Assembly: GCF_014287475.1 (NCBI RefSeq) | Contig: NZ_JACOPF010000001.1 | Location: 124,001-188,000, forward strand | DNA length: 64,000 bases | Reading direction: 5' to 3' | Source: Mediterraneibacter hominis | GTDB lineage: Bacteria > Bacillota > Clostridia > Lachnospirales > Lachnospiraceae | Part shown: positions 56,373-64,000 of the stretch, piece after piece | How the letters are laid out: every line of letters begins with the position of its first letter | How positions within the stretch are numbered: the stretch's first letter is position 1 | The notes under the pieces: model-generated | Told to the model about the DNA's origin: nothing | Seen by the model: only the letters and a program-made list of their open reading frames with translations | Databases searched by the model: none | Made by a program: the position numbers and the translations under genes

Positions 56373-56398
56373 GGGGTGCCTGGGATTACAGGCATCCC
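56373..56398 (+). terminator. Hairpin between tig and clpP
   Basis: GGGGTGCCTG pairs with CAGGCATCCC (one G-T wobble) around six bases. No T run follows, so partial termination or mRNA processing is more likely than full termination. Confidence 0.5.
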
Positions 56399-56486
56399 GA
56401 TTCTGCTTTAAGAAGATTCCCACTTTTTGATAGGGTTGATAATTTGTACAGGATTTAGATTCATACAGAAGTCAGGAGGAAGACAG

Positions 56487-57068
56487 ATGAGTTTAGTACC
56501 TTATGTCATTGAACAGACAAGTCGTGGAGAACGCTCTTACGATATTTATTCCAGATTATTGAAGGAACGGATCATTTTTCTTGGGGAGGAAGTCAATGAC
56601 GTGTCAGCAAGCGTAGTTGTGGCACAGCTTCTTTTTCTTGAGGCGGACGATCCAGACAAGGATATCCAGCTTTATATCAACAGTCCAGGTGGTTCTGTGA
56701 CCGCAGGGCTTGCTATTTACGATACAATGCAGTATATCAAATGTGATGTCTCCACAGTATGTATCGGTATGGCTGCGAGCATGGGAGCTTTTTTGCTTTC
56801 CGGAGGAAAGAAAGGCAAACGATTCGCGCTGCCTAATGCGGAGATTATGATTCACCAGCCGTCCGGCGGAGCACAGGGGCAGGCGACAGAGATACAGATT
56901 GCCGCAGAACATATTCTTCGGACACGTCAGAAGTTAAACGAGATACTGGCTGCAAATACCGGTCAGCCTCTGGAAGTCATCAAGATAGACACAGAGCGTG
57001 ACAACTTTATGTCTGCGGATGAAGCAAAGGAATATGGATTAATAGATGAAGTAATCGCCAATCATTAG
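56487..57068 (+). CDS. clpP: ATP-dependent Clp protease proteolytic subunit
   Basis: A 193-residue serine protease that forms the 14-subunit chamber fed by ClpX or ClpC. The catalytic triad is Ser98 (GMAASMGA), His123 (IMIHQPSGG) and Asp172. It begins [25 protein letters not shown], the usual N-terminal loop; the ATG at 56487 follows AGGAGGA, while the in-frame ATG at 56427 would add an unrelated leader. The gene is 22 bases before clpX. Confidence 0.97.
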   Translation: MSLVPYVIEQTSRGERSYDIYSRLLKERIIFLGEEVNDVSASVVVAQLLFLEADDPDKDIQLYINSPGGSVTAGLAIYDTMQYIKCDVSTVCIGMAASMGAFLLSGGKKGKRFALPNAEIMIHQPSGGAQGQATEIQIAAEHILRTRQKLNEILAANTGQPLEVIKIDTERDNFMSADEAKEYGLIDEVIANH

Positions 57069-57090
57069 AGGCGGTATGAGGTGAGAGTAT

Positions 57091-58362
57091 ATGGCAGGAA
57101 AACCAAATGATGACATCGTGAGATGTTCCTTCTGTAATAAAACACAGGCACAAGTCCGCAAGCTGATAGCCGGGCCGAACGGCGCGTATATATGTGATGA
57201 ATGTATCGATGTTTGTGCTGAAATCATAGAAGAAGAATTTGATTATGGAGAACGGCGGGAATTTGACGACATTAATCTGCTGACACCAGAAGAGATAAAG
57301 GCATTTTTAGATGATTATGTTATCGGACAGGACGAAGCGAAAAAGGTGCTTTCAGTGGCTGTCTATAATCATTATAAACGGATTATGGCAGAGCAGGATT
57401 TAGGAGTTGAACTTCAAAAGAGTAATATCTTGATGCTGGGGCCGACCGGCTGTGGAAAAACACTGCTCGCACAGACACTTGCGAAGATTTTAAACGTTCC
57501 GTTTGCAATTGCAGATGCAACGGCGCTTACAGAGGCGGGATATGTCGGTGAAGATGTAGAAAATATCCTGTTGAAGGTTATTCAGGCGGCAGACGGAGAT
57601 ATTGAAAGGGCAGAGCATGGGATTATCTATATTGACGAGATAGACAAGATTACGAGAAAATCAGAAAATCCCTCTATTACGCGTGATGTATCCGGCGAAG
57701 GGGTGCAGCAGGCACTTTTAAAAATTATCGAAGGGACAGTTGCATCTGTTCCGCCCCAGGGAGGGAGAAAACATCCCCATCAGGAATTAATTCAGATTGA
57801 CACGACCAATATTTTGTTTATCTGTGGAGGTGCTTTTGAAGGTATCGATAAAATCATAGAAACAAGGCTGGATCGGAAATCTATTGGATTCAATGCAGAG
57901 ATTGCGTCAAAACATGAATATAATATTGACGTACTTTTACATCAGGCATTGCCGCAGGATTTAGTAAAGTTTGGATTGATTCCGGAATTGGTCGGAAGAC
58001 TTCCGGTTACAGTGTCTTTGGATATGTTGGATAAGGAAGCGTTGATACGGATATTGACAGAGCCAAAGAGTGCGATTGTAAAGCAGTATCAGAAGTTATT
58101 GGAATTAGACGGGGTAAGATTGGAATTTGACAAGGATGCACTGGTCGCGATAGCGGAAACTACCCTTGCCAGAAAAACCGGTGCCAGAGGACTGCGGGCA
58201 ATTATGGAGAGCATTATGATGGATACAATGTTCAAGGTACCGTCTGATGATACAATCAAAGGCTGCCGTATAACAAAGGAAGTTGTGAAGGGAACAGGCG
58301 CGCCGCTATATGAGTGTGACGGAGAAGAACGCCGGTCGTTTCTGACATCTGAGAGTGCTTAA
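57091..58362 (+). CDS. clpX: ATP-dependent Clp protease ATPase subunit ClpX
   Basis: A 423-residue AAA+ unfoldase. The N-terminal zinc-binding domain has CSFC and CDEC; Walker A is GPTGCGKT, Walker [10 protein letters not shown], and the ClpP-binding loop region is followed by sensor 2 in the C-terminal domain ([11 protein letters not shown]). It recognises tagged proteins, for example ssrA-tagged chains, and threads them into ClpP. GAGGTGAGAG precedes the ATG. It is co-transcribed with clpP. Confidence 0.97.
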   Translation: MAGKPNDDIVRCSFCNKTQAQVRKLIAGPNGAYICDECIDVCAEIIEEEFDYGERREFDDINLLTPEEIKAFLDDYVIGQDEAKKVLSVAVYNHYKRIMAEQDLGVELQKSNILMLGPTGCGKTLLAQTLAKILNVPFAIADATALTEAGYVGEDVENILLKVIQAADGDIERAEHGIIYIDEIDKITRKSENPSITRDVSGEGVQQALLKIIEGTVASVPPQGGRKHPHQELIQIDTTNILFICGGAFEGIDKIIETRLDRKSIGFNAEIASKHEYNIDVLLHQALPQDLVKFGLIPELVGRLPVTVSLDMLDKEALIRILTEPKSAIVKQYQKLLELDGVRLEFDKDALVAIAETTLARKTGARGLRAIMESIMMDTMFKVPSDDTIKGCRITKEVVKGTGAPLYECDGEERRSFLTSESA

Positions 58363-58366
58363 TATT

Positions 58367-58408
58367 TCAGGCGGGTGCAGGGGAAAAACCATGTGCCTGC
58401 CTTTTTGG
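58367..58408 (+). terminator. Probable terminator after clpX
   Basis: AGGCGGGTGCA can pair with TGTGCCTGCCT if three G-T wobbles are allowed, followed by TTTTT. Confidence 0.5.
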
Positions 58409-58438
58409 TATACATAAAGAAATCGAGGAGGAAATCAT

Positions 58439-60784
58439 ATGAAGAAGGAAACAAGAAGCCTTCCTATGGTGGCGCTTCGCGGTATGGTCATTATGCCGGG
58501 AATGGTGGTTCACTTTGATGTAAGCAGAGAGAAATCTGTCGCGGCAATTCAGGAGGCAATGGTAGAGGAACAGAAGATATTTCTGACGGCACAAAAAGAG
58601 ATAGAAACAGATAATCCAAAACAGGAGGATGTGTTTCCGGTTGGAACTGTAGGAACGATCAAGCAGATTATCAAACTGCCGAAGCGCATTGTCCGAGTGC
58701 TGGTTGCAGGAGAATCCAGAGGGATTCTAAACAGTATGGAGTATGAGGAGCCTTATCTGCGCGCCATGGTGGATGTAGTGGATGATTCAGATATTACGGT
58801 GCCGGAGGATTTGAATGGAGAGGCGCTGATTCGGGGACTGAAAGATATGTTTGTGGATTATGCGGCTAAAAACGGGAAGATGTCCAAAGAAGCCGTAGCT
58901 CAGATTCTGGAAATCAAGGACTTAAAAAAGCTGGTTGATGAGATTGCTGCCAATATCCCTCTGTACTATACGGATCAGCAGGATATTTTAAATGAGACCG
59001 AGTTCTGGAAACGATATGAACTGCTTGCATTTAAGCTGGTAAATGAAGTCCAGATCATGGATATAAAAGAAGAGATACAGCAGAAAGTAAAAGAACGTGT
59101 AGATAAGCATCAAAGAGAATATATCTTAAGAGAACAGTTAAAACTGATAAGAGAAGAGCTGGGAGATGATACGACGCTGTCTGATGCAGAGGAATTTGAA
59201 CAGGCGGCGCAGAAGTTAAAAGCGCCAAAAGAAATAAAAGAAAAACTGAACAAAGAAATCAGCAGGTTTAAAAGCTCTTTGAATTCCCCTGCCGAAAGCG
59301 GAGTTATACGGACGTACATTGAGACAATTTTAGAGATGCCTTGGGATAAGTCTGTAAAAGACTCAAATGACATTGCGTATGCAGAGAAAGTATTAGAGGA
59401 GGAGCATTACGGTCTGGAACAGGTAAAAGAAAGAATCTTAGAATTCCTTGCAGTCCGGACGCTGACGAAAAAGGGAGAAAGCCCGATTCTTTGTCTTGTG
59501 GGCCCTCCGGGAACCGGAAAGACTTCTATCGCGAAGTCACTGGCCAGAGCGCTTAAAAAACCGTACGTAAGGATTTCCCTGGGAGGCGTACGGGATGAGG
59601 CAGAGATACGTGGACATAGAAAGACATATGTAGGCGCTATGCCGGGACGGATTGCCAATGGAATCCGTTCGGCGGGAGTGAAGAATCCTTTGATGCTTCT
59701 GGATGAAATTGATAAGGTCAGTACAGACTATAAAGGCGATACTTTTTCTGCGCTTTTGGAGGTATTGGACAGTGAGCAGAACAGTAAATTCAGGGATCAC
59801 TATTTAGAGGTTCCGCTGGATTTATCCGAAGTATTGTTTATCACTACTGCTAATACGCTCCAGACTATTCCAAGACCGCTTCTGGATCGTATGGAAGTGA
59901 TTGAAATCAGCAGTTATACGGAGAATGAAAAGCTCCATATTGCTGTGGAACACCTGATTCCAAAACAGATGAAGAAGCATGGGCTCTCCTCGGAGCAGCT
60001 TACTATCAGCAAACATGCGATCTGGAAAATAGCGAGAAATTATACAAAGGAGGCAGGCGTAAGACAGCTGGAGAGAGAAATAGGAAATATTTGCAGGAAG
60101 ACAGCGAAGGAGCTTCTGACAACAAAGAAAACAAAAATTGCAGTGACAGAAAAAAATATTCATAAATATTTAGGCAAAGAAAAATATATCTATCAGATGG
60201 CAAATCCGGCTCCGGAGATCGGCATTGTAAGAGGCCTTGCGTGGACAAGCGTAGGCGGGGATACATTGCAGATCGAAGTAAATGTAATGCCAGGAAGCGG
60301 AGAGATTATGCTGACAGGGCAGCTGGGGGACGTAATGAAGGAGTCTGCGCAGACAGGAATCAGCTATATCCGTTCTGTTAGCCGGAGGTATGAAATTGCA
60401 GAGGATTTCTTTGAGAAGCATGATATTCATGTACATATCCCAGAAGGGGCGGTTCCTAAAGATGGCCCTTCTGCAGGGATAACGATGGCGACAGCTATGA
60501 TTTCTGCCATTACCGGAAGAAAAGTGTGGGCGGATTTGGCAATGACAGGAGAAGTAACCTTAAGAGGAAGGGTGCTTGCGATCGGAGGACTGAAAGAAAA
60601 ACTACTGGCGGCAAAAAATGCGGGAATTAAGACGGTTCTCATTCCGAAGGAAAACAAGGCAGATATAGAGGAGCTGTCTGCGGAGATCACAAGGGGGCTT
60701 CAAATTATACCAGTAGAAAATATGGACGAGGTCTTAGATAAGGCGCTTATAGCGGAGCACGCAGGAAAAGAGAAAAAAGAATAG
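58439..60784 (+). CDS. lon: ATP-dependent protease Lon
   Basis: A 781-residue Lon (LonA type). It has the N-terminal substrate domain, AAA+ module with Walker A GPPGTGKT (355-362) and Walker B LMLLDEIDK, and the C-terminal protease domain with catalytic dyad Ser678 (PKDGPSAG) and Lys721 (GGLKEKLLAA). It degrades misfolded and some regulatory proteins. CGAGGAGGAAA precedes the ATG. It is followed after nine bases by engB, as in Bacillus subtilis. Confidence 0.98.
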   Translation: MKKETRSLPMVALRGMVIMPGMVVHFDVSREKSVAAIQEAMVEEQKIFLTAQKEIETDNPKQEDVFPVGTVGTIKQIIKLPKRIVRVLVAGESRGILNSMEYEEPYLRAMVDVVDDSDITVPEDLNGEALIRGLKDMFVDYAAKNGKMSKEAVAQILEIKDLKKLVDEIAANIPLYYTDQQDILNETEFWKRYELLAFKLVNEVQIMDIKEEIQQKVKERVDKHQREYILREQLKLIREELGDDTTLSDAEEFEQAAQKLKAPKEIKEKLNKEISRFKSSLNSPAESGVIRTYIETILEMPWDKSVKDSNDIAYAEKVLEEEHYGLEQVKERILEFLAVRTLTKKGESPILCLVGPPGTGKTSIAKSLARALKKPYVRISLGGVRDEAEIRGHRKTYVGAMPGRIANGIRSAGVKNPLMLLDEIDKVSTDYKGDTFSALLEVLDSEQNSKFRDHYLEVPLDLSEVLFITTANTLQTIPRPLLDRMEVIEISSYTENEKLHIAVEHLIPKQMKKHGLSSEQLTISKHAIWKIARNYTKEAGVRQLEREIGNICRKTAKELLTTKKTKIAVTEKNIHKYLGKEKYIYQMANPAPEIGIVRGLAWTSVGGDTLQIEVNVMPGSGEIMLTGQLGDVMKESAQTGISYIRSVSRRYEIAEDFFEKHDIHVHIPEGAVPKDGPSAGITMATAMISAITGRKVWADLAMTGEVTLRGRVLAIGGLKEKLLAAKNAGIKTVLIPKENKADIEELSAEITRGLQIIPVENMDEVLDKALIAEHAGKEKKE

Positions 60785-60793
60785 GGAGATGTC

Positions 60794-61408
60794 ATGGTAA
60801 TTAGAAATATAAATCTGGAGACGGTCTGTGGAATTACAAGTAAGCTTCCAGAAAACAAGAAACCGGAAATAGCCTTCGCGGGAAAGTCGAACGTAGGAAA
60901 ATCTTCTCTTATTAATGCCTTGATGAACCGGAAGTCTTATGCCAGAACTTCGGCTACTCCGGGGAAAACCCAGACGATTAATTTTTATAATATCAATGAA
61001 GAAGTATATCTGGTGGATTTGCCGGGATATGGATATGCCAAAGTTTCTGAGGAAGAGAAAAAGCAGTGGGGAAAACTGATAGAACGGTATCTGCATGAAG
61101 CGAAACAGCTGATGGCGGTATTTCTTTTGATTGATATCCGCCACGAGCCGTCCGCAAACGACAAAATGATGTACCAGTGGATTGTAGAGCAGGGCTTTGC
61201 TCCGATTATTATAGCTACAAAGCTGGACAAACTGAAAAAGAGTCAGGTTATGAAACATATAAGGATGGTAAAAGAGGGGCTTTCGCTGATACCAGGGACA
61301 AAGGTGATTCCATTTTCTTCTGTGACGAAACAGGGAAGGGAAGAAATATGGGAGCTGATCGAGACAGAATATTTAGGTAAGGCAGAGGTGGAGATGGATG
61401 GAAAGTAG
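60794..61408 (+). CDS. engB: Ribosome biogenesis GTPase EngB/YsxC
   Basis: A 204-residue GTPase needed for 50S ribosome assembly. P loop GKSNVGKSSL, switch TPGKTQTINFY, G3 DLPGYGYA and G4 TKLDK are all present. The start follows GGGAGAT closely after lon, and the 3' end overlaps the next gene by 11 bases. Length and motif set match the family. Confidence 0.97.
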   Translation: MVIRNINLETVCGITSKLPENKKPEIAFAGKSNVGKSSLINALMNRKSYARTSATPGKTQTINFYNINEEVYLVDLPGYGYAKVSEEEKKQWGKLIERYLHEAKQLMAVFLLIDIRHEPSANDKMMYQWIVEQGFAPIIIATKLDKLKKSQVMKHIRMVKEGLSLIPGTKVIPFSSVTKQGREEIWELIETEYLGKAEVEMDGK

Positions 61409-62543
61409 ACGCCCGTACTGGCAGGTTGCAGTAAGCTTGGTTTTCAGCCTGCTGGCAACAGCAGCATTTGTAATTATCGGGATAAAAGCAATCGGGTTTC
61501 TGATGCCTTTTGTGATAGGCTGGATTATATCTGCAATCGCGGCGCCGCTTGTAAATTGGCTGGAGAGAAGATTAAAGATCGTAAAAAAATTAGGCTCCGC
61601 CCTTATAGTTGTATTGGTGCTTGCAGTAATTGTGCTTGTCCTGTATTTTTGTATCAGCCGTCTGGTAAGTGAAATTGGAGATCTGGCCAAAAATTTTCCG
61701 GAGATGTATGCACAGTTAGAAAGTGGGTTGAAACAGATTGGAGGTACCTTGTCCGGCGTGTTTGAAAAGCTGCCGGAAGGGATACAAAACGGCTGGAATG
61801 CTATGGCAGCGAATCTCGACCAGTATATGGGAAATTTAGTCTCTAAGGTCAGTGAGCCGACTGTGACAGCGGCAGGAAATTTTGCTAAAAAAGTGCCTTC
61901 TTATTTGATTGCATTTATTGTGGCGGTGATGTCGGCATATTTTTTTACTGTGCAGAGAGAAGAAGTAATTCAATGGTTTAAGAAGGTTTCTCCTGAATCG
62001 GTGACAAAAAGAATGTCACTTGTAATGGATAATCTGCGCTATGCTGTAGGGGGCTATTTTAAAGCACAGTTTAAGATTATGGCGGTAGTTTTTGTGATAC
62101 TGCTGATAGGATTTGCAATTCTGGGGGTCAACTATTTTGTGCTCATAGCATTTTTAATTGCATTTCTGGATTTTCTTCCGTTTTTTGGAACGGGAACAGC
62201 GATGATTCCCTGGGCAGTGTATAAATTCTTTATGGGAGATTATAAATCGACGGTGGTACTGGTCATATTCTATGTCGTTACCCAGCTTGTGAGACAGCTT
62301 CTACAGCCAAAGCTAGTGGGAGACAGTATGGGATTAAACCCTCTTGTCACCTTATTTTTGCTGTATATCGGATACAGAATCAGTAGTGTAATCGGTATGA
62401 TTCTGGCGGTGCCGATTGGAATGATTCTTATCAATATGTGCCAGGCAGGTGCATTTGATTATATTTTTGATGACGTGAAAATTCTGGTAGAAGGAATTCT
62501 AGGACTCCGTGAGGAGAGAAAAGATTCAGAACAAAAAAAATGA
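61398..62543 (+). CDS. AI-2E family membrane transporter
   Basis: A 381-residue membrane protein of the AI-2E (YdiK/PerM) family: helices at about residues 10-60, a soluble helical middle, and a C-terminal bundle containing the signature QLLQPKLVGDSMGLNPLVTL. Members have been linked to autoinducer-2 export or Na+/H+ exchange; the real substrate here is unknown. AGGTGGAG lies before the ATG within engB, so they are coupled. A terminator follows. Confidence 0.92.
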   Translation: MESRRPYWQVAVSLVFSLLATAAFVIIGIKAIGFLMPFVIGWIISAIAAPLVNWLERRLKIVKKLGSALIVVLVLAVIVLVLYFCISRLVSEIGDLAKNFPEMYAQLESGLKQIGGTLSGVFEKLPEGIQNGWNAMAANLDQYMGNLVSKVSEPTVTAAGNFAKKVPSYLIAFIVAVMSAYFFTVQREEVIQWFKKVSPESVTKRMSLVMDNLRYAVGGYFKAQFKIMAVVFVILLIGFAILGVNYFVLIAFLIAFLDFLPFFGTGTAMIPWAVYKFFMGDYKSTVVLVIFYVVTQLVRQLLQPKLVGDSMGLNPLVTLFLLYIGYRISSVIGMILAVPIGMILINMCQAGAFDYIFDDVKILVEGILGLREERKDSEQKK

Positions 62544-62566
62544 GAGGAAGGATAGTATATCAGCTT

Positions 62567-62595
62567 TGGAACCATATTTTTAAAATATGGTTCCA
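62567..62595. terminator. Terminator after AI-2E family gene
   Basis: TGGAACCATATTTT pairs perfectly with AAAATATGGTTCCA with almost no spacer; GAATTTTTATT follows a short distance later. Confidence 0.75.
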
Positions 62596-62647
62596 GGGCT
62601 GAATTTTTATTCGGAATAGTCATATTTTGTATGGAAAAAGAAAAAAT

Positions 62648-62663
62648 ACACAATATATTGTAT
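62648..62663 (+). promoter_or_regulatory. NrdR box
   Basis: ACACAATATATTGTAT matches the NrdR consensus ACACWATATATWGTGT at 15 of 16 positions. It lies just upstream of the promoter of the ribonucleotide reductase gene. A second box, usual for this repressor, was not clear. Confidence 0.8.
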
Positions 62664-62670
62664 GTCCATG

Positions 62671-62699
62671 TTGAAAATAATCTAATTCTAGTATATAAT
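62671..62699 (+). promoter_or_regulatory. Promoter of ribonucleotide reductase gene
   Basis: TTGAAA and TATAAT are exactly 17 bases apart, 50 bases before the start codon. Confidence 0.8.
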
Positions 62700-62748
62700 C
62701 GCTGTATATCTTATTTTTAGGCTGTAATAAAAAATCAGGAGGACGTCC

Positions 62749-64000
62749 ATGGCAGATTGTATAAATGAATGGGGAAGAGAATTAAATATAGAGGGAATTG
62801 CAGAAGTGATGGAGGGAATCAAGCAAGATTTTCCAGGAGATATATATTCTTTACATGTATTAGAAGAACGGTGCAGTGGATTTTTAAAGCCGGGAATGAA
62901 AGAAAAAGAACGCCTGAAGATGCTTATAAAAGCGGCCACAGAGCTGACAAGTCAGGAGGCGCCGGAGTGGGAAAAAATTGCCGGAAGGCTGCTGGCGTTT
63001 CAGTTTTACTGCAATTTGAAAGAGGAAGAAGCAAAACGAGGTATTCACAATTTTTATGAAAAAGTTTGTTATCTCGTCCGGCAGGGGCTTTACGGCAGCT
63101 ATATTCTGGAGGCATACAGCAGCGAAGAGCTTCATACAGCACAGACCTATATTGTGCAAGAAAGAGATAAATTATTTACATTTTCCGGTCTAGAGCTGCT
63201 TTTAAAAAGGTATGTTGTATCGACACACCAGCATGTACCTCTGGAAAGCCCGCAGGAAATGTTCTTAGGGATTGCGCTGCATCTTGCCATGAGGGAAAAG
63301 AAGAAGCGGATGAGTTGGGTGAAACGTTTTTATGATATTTTTTCCAAAATGGAGGTGACAATGGCTACGCCCACACTGTCAAACGCGAGAAAGCCTTTCC
63401 AGCAGCTTAGTTCCTGCTTTATTGATGTGGTGCCGGACAGCTTAAAGGGAATCTTCCGTTCGATAGATAATTTTGCACAGGTAAGCAAATATGGAGGCGG
63501 GATGGGACTGTACTTTGGCAAGGTGCGTGCGGCAGGCAGTTCTATCCGCGGCTTTGAGGGCGCGGCAGGCGGCGTGATACGGTGGATACGTATTGTAAAT
63601 GACACAGCAGTTGCAGTAGATCAGCTTGGAGTACGATCCGGAGCAGCCGCCGTCTATTTAGATGCATGGCACAGGGATCTGCCGGAGTTTTTACAAATCC
63701 GGACAAATAATGGAGATGAGAGACTAAAAGCCCATGATGTATTTCCGGCAGTGTGCTATCCTGATCTTTTCTGGAGGCTGGCAAAGGAGAATCTGGAACA
63801 GGACTGGTATCTGATGTGTCCGCATGATATTTTTTTGGTAAAAGGCTATTGCCTGGAAGACTGTTATGGGGAAGAATGGGAAGAAAAATACTGGGATTGT
63901 GTGCAGGATAGGCGGATCACAAAAAGAACAATCCGGCTGAAGGATATCGTGCGCCTGATTATTAAATCAGCAGCAGAGACTGGGACTCCGTTTGCATTTA
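62749..64000 (+). CDS. nrdA: Ribonucleoside-diphosphate reductase large subunit (cut by window end)
   Basis: At least 417 residues are visible and the frame runs open to the window end. It begins MADCINEWGRELN after AGGAGG. The core class I motifs are present: ATPTLSNARKPFQQLSSC with active-site Cys223, SKYGGGMGLYFGKVRA, and SGAAAVYLDAWH. It reduces ribonucleoside diphosphates and needs a radical-bearing small subunit (NrdB/NrdF), expected downstream. No ATP-cone is obvious in the first 60 residues, so allosteric activity control may be absent. The NrdR box upstream independently supports the call. Confidence 0.93.
   Translation, partial: MADCINEWGRELNIEGIAEVMEGIKQDFPGDIYSLHVLEERCSGFLKPGMKEKERLKMLIKAATELTSQEAPEWEKIAGRLLAFQFYCNLKEEEAKRGIHNFYEKVCYLVRQGLYGSYILEAYSSEELHTAQTYIVQERDKLFTFSGLELLLKRYVVSTHQHVPLESPQEMFLGIALHLAMREKKKRMSWVKRFYDIFSKMEVTMATPTLSNARKPFQQLSSCFIDVVPDSLKGIFRSIDNFAQVSKYGGGMGLYFGKVRAAGSSIRGFEGAAGGVIRWIRIVNDTAVAVDQLGVRSGAAAVYLDAWHRDLPEFLQIRTNNGDERLKAHDVFPAVCYPDLFWRLAKENLEQDWYLMCPHDIFLVKGYCLEDCYGEEWEEKYWDCVQDRRITKRTIRLKDIVRLIIKSAAETGTPFAF

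Overview
The window reads as chromosomal DNA of a Gram-positive, low-to-moderate GC gut-type Clostridia, most likely a member of the Lachnospiraceae. This is inferred from strong AGGAGG-type ribosome sites, the CIRCE-hrcA-grpE-dnaK-dnaJ order, the tig-clpP-clpX-lon-engB order, an arginine operon built on a bifunctional-type argJ, and several short palindromic repeat families. No species can be named from sequence alone.

Layout. 1-2643: the end of a heterodimeric ABC exporter pair. 2746-7939: nested hairpins, then an arginine biosynthesis operon (argC, a GNAT acetyltransferase, argJ, argB, argD). 8040-14684: a small DMT permease, then a cluster that brackets a two-component system and a GerMN lipoprotein with ComEA-like and ComEC-like DNA-uptake genes. 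14766-16535 (minus): a collagen-like surface protein. 16670-25802: holA, lepA, hemW, then the CIRCE-controlled heat-shock operon. 25851-30963: a NarL-type two-component system divergent from an ABC-2 exporter. 30974-33078: a MATE transporter enclosed by inverted blocks of a 62-bp repeat, with a 277-bp terminal-inverted-repeat element. 33115-34841: Mrp-type ATPase, ferredoxin and an unknown protein. 34933-38673: a further TIR element, a BirA-type operator, bioY-bioB-bioD and a choloylglycine-hydrolase-family enzyme.

38963-50838 is an accessory defence island. A decayed tnpV transposon gene marks the left side and a tRNA-Ser gene the right side. Between them a single minus-strand operon runs from a decayed HTH/DUF3990 module through a second frameshifted gene, Fic, a GIY-YIG/DUF4357 nuclease, HsdR, HsdM and HsdS, to an ATPase-HNH pair resembling Septu (PtuA/PtuB). 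Genes from hsdR to the HNH gene overlap by 1, 1, 14 and 4 bases, so restriction-modification and the ATPase-HNH pair are probably made as one translationally coupled unit. This is the most interesting part of the window.

51276-64000 returns to core genes: a ketopantoate-reductase-like and a Gfo/Idh/MocA oxidoreductase, an XRE regulator, a CYTH protein, a DJ-1 family protein, the protein quality-control block tig-clpP-clpX-lon, engB, an AI-2E family transporter, and the start of an NrdR-controlled ribonucleotide reductase gene that runs off the window end.
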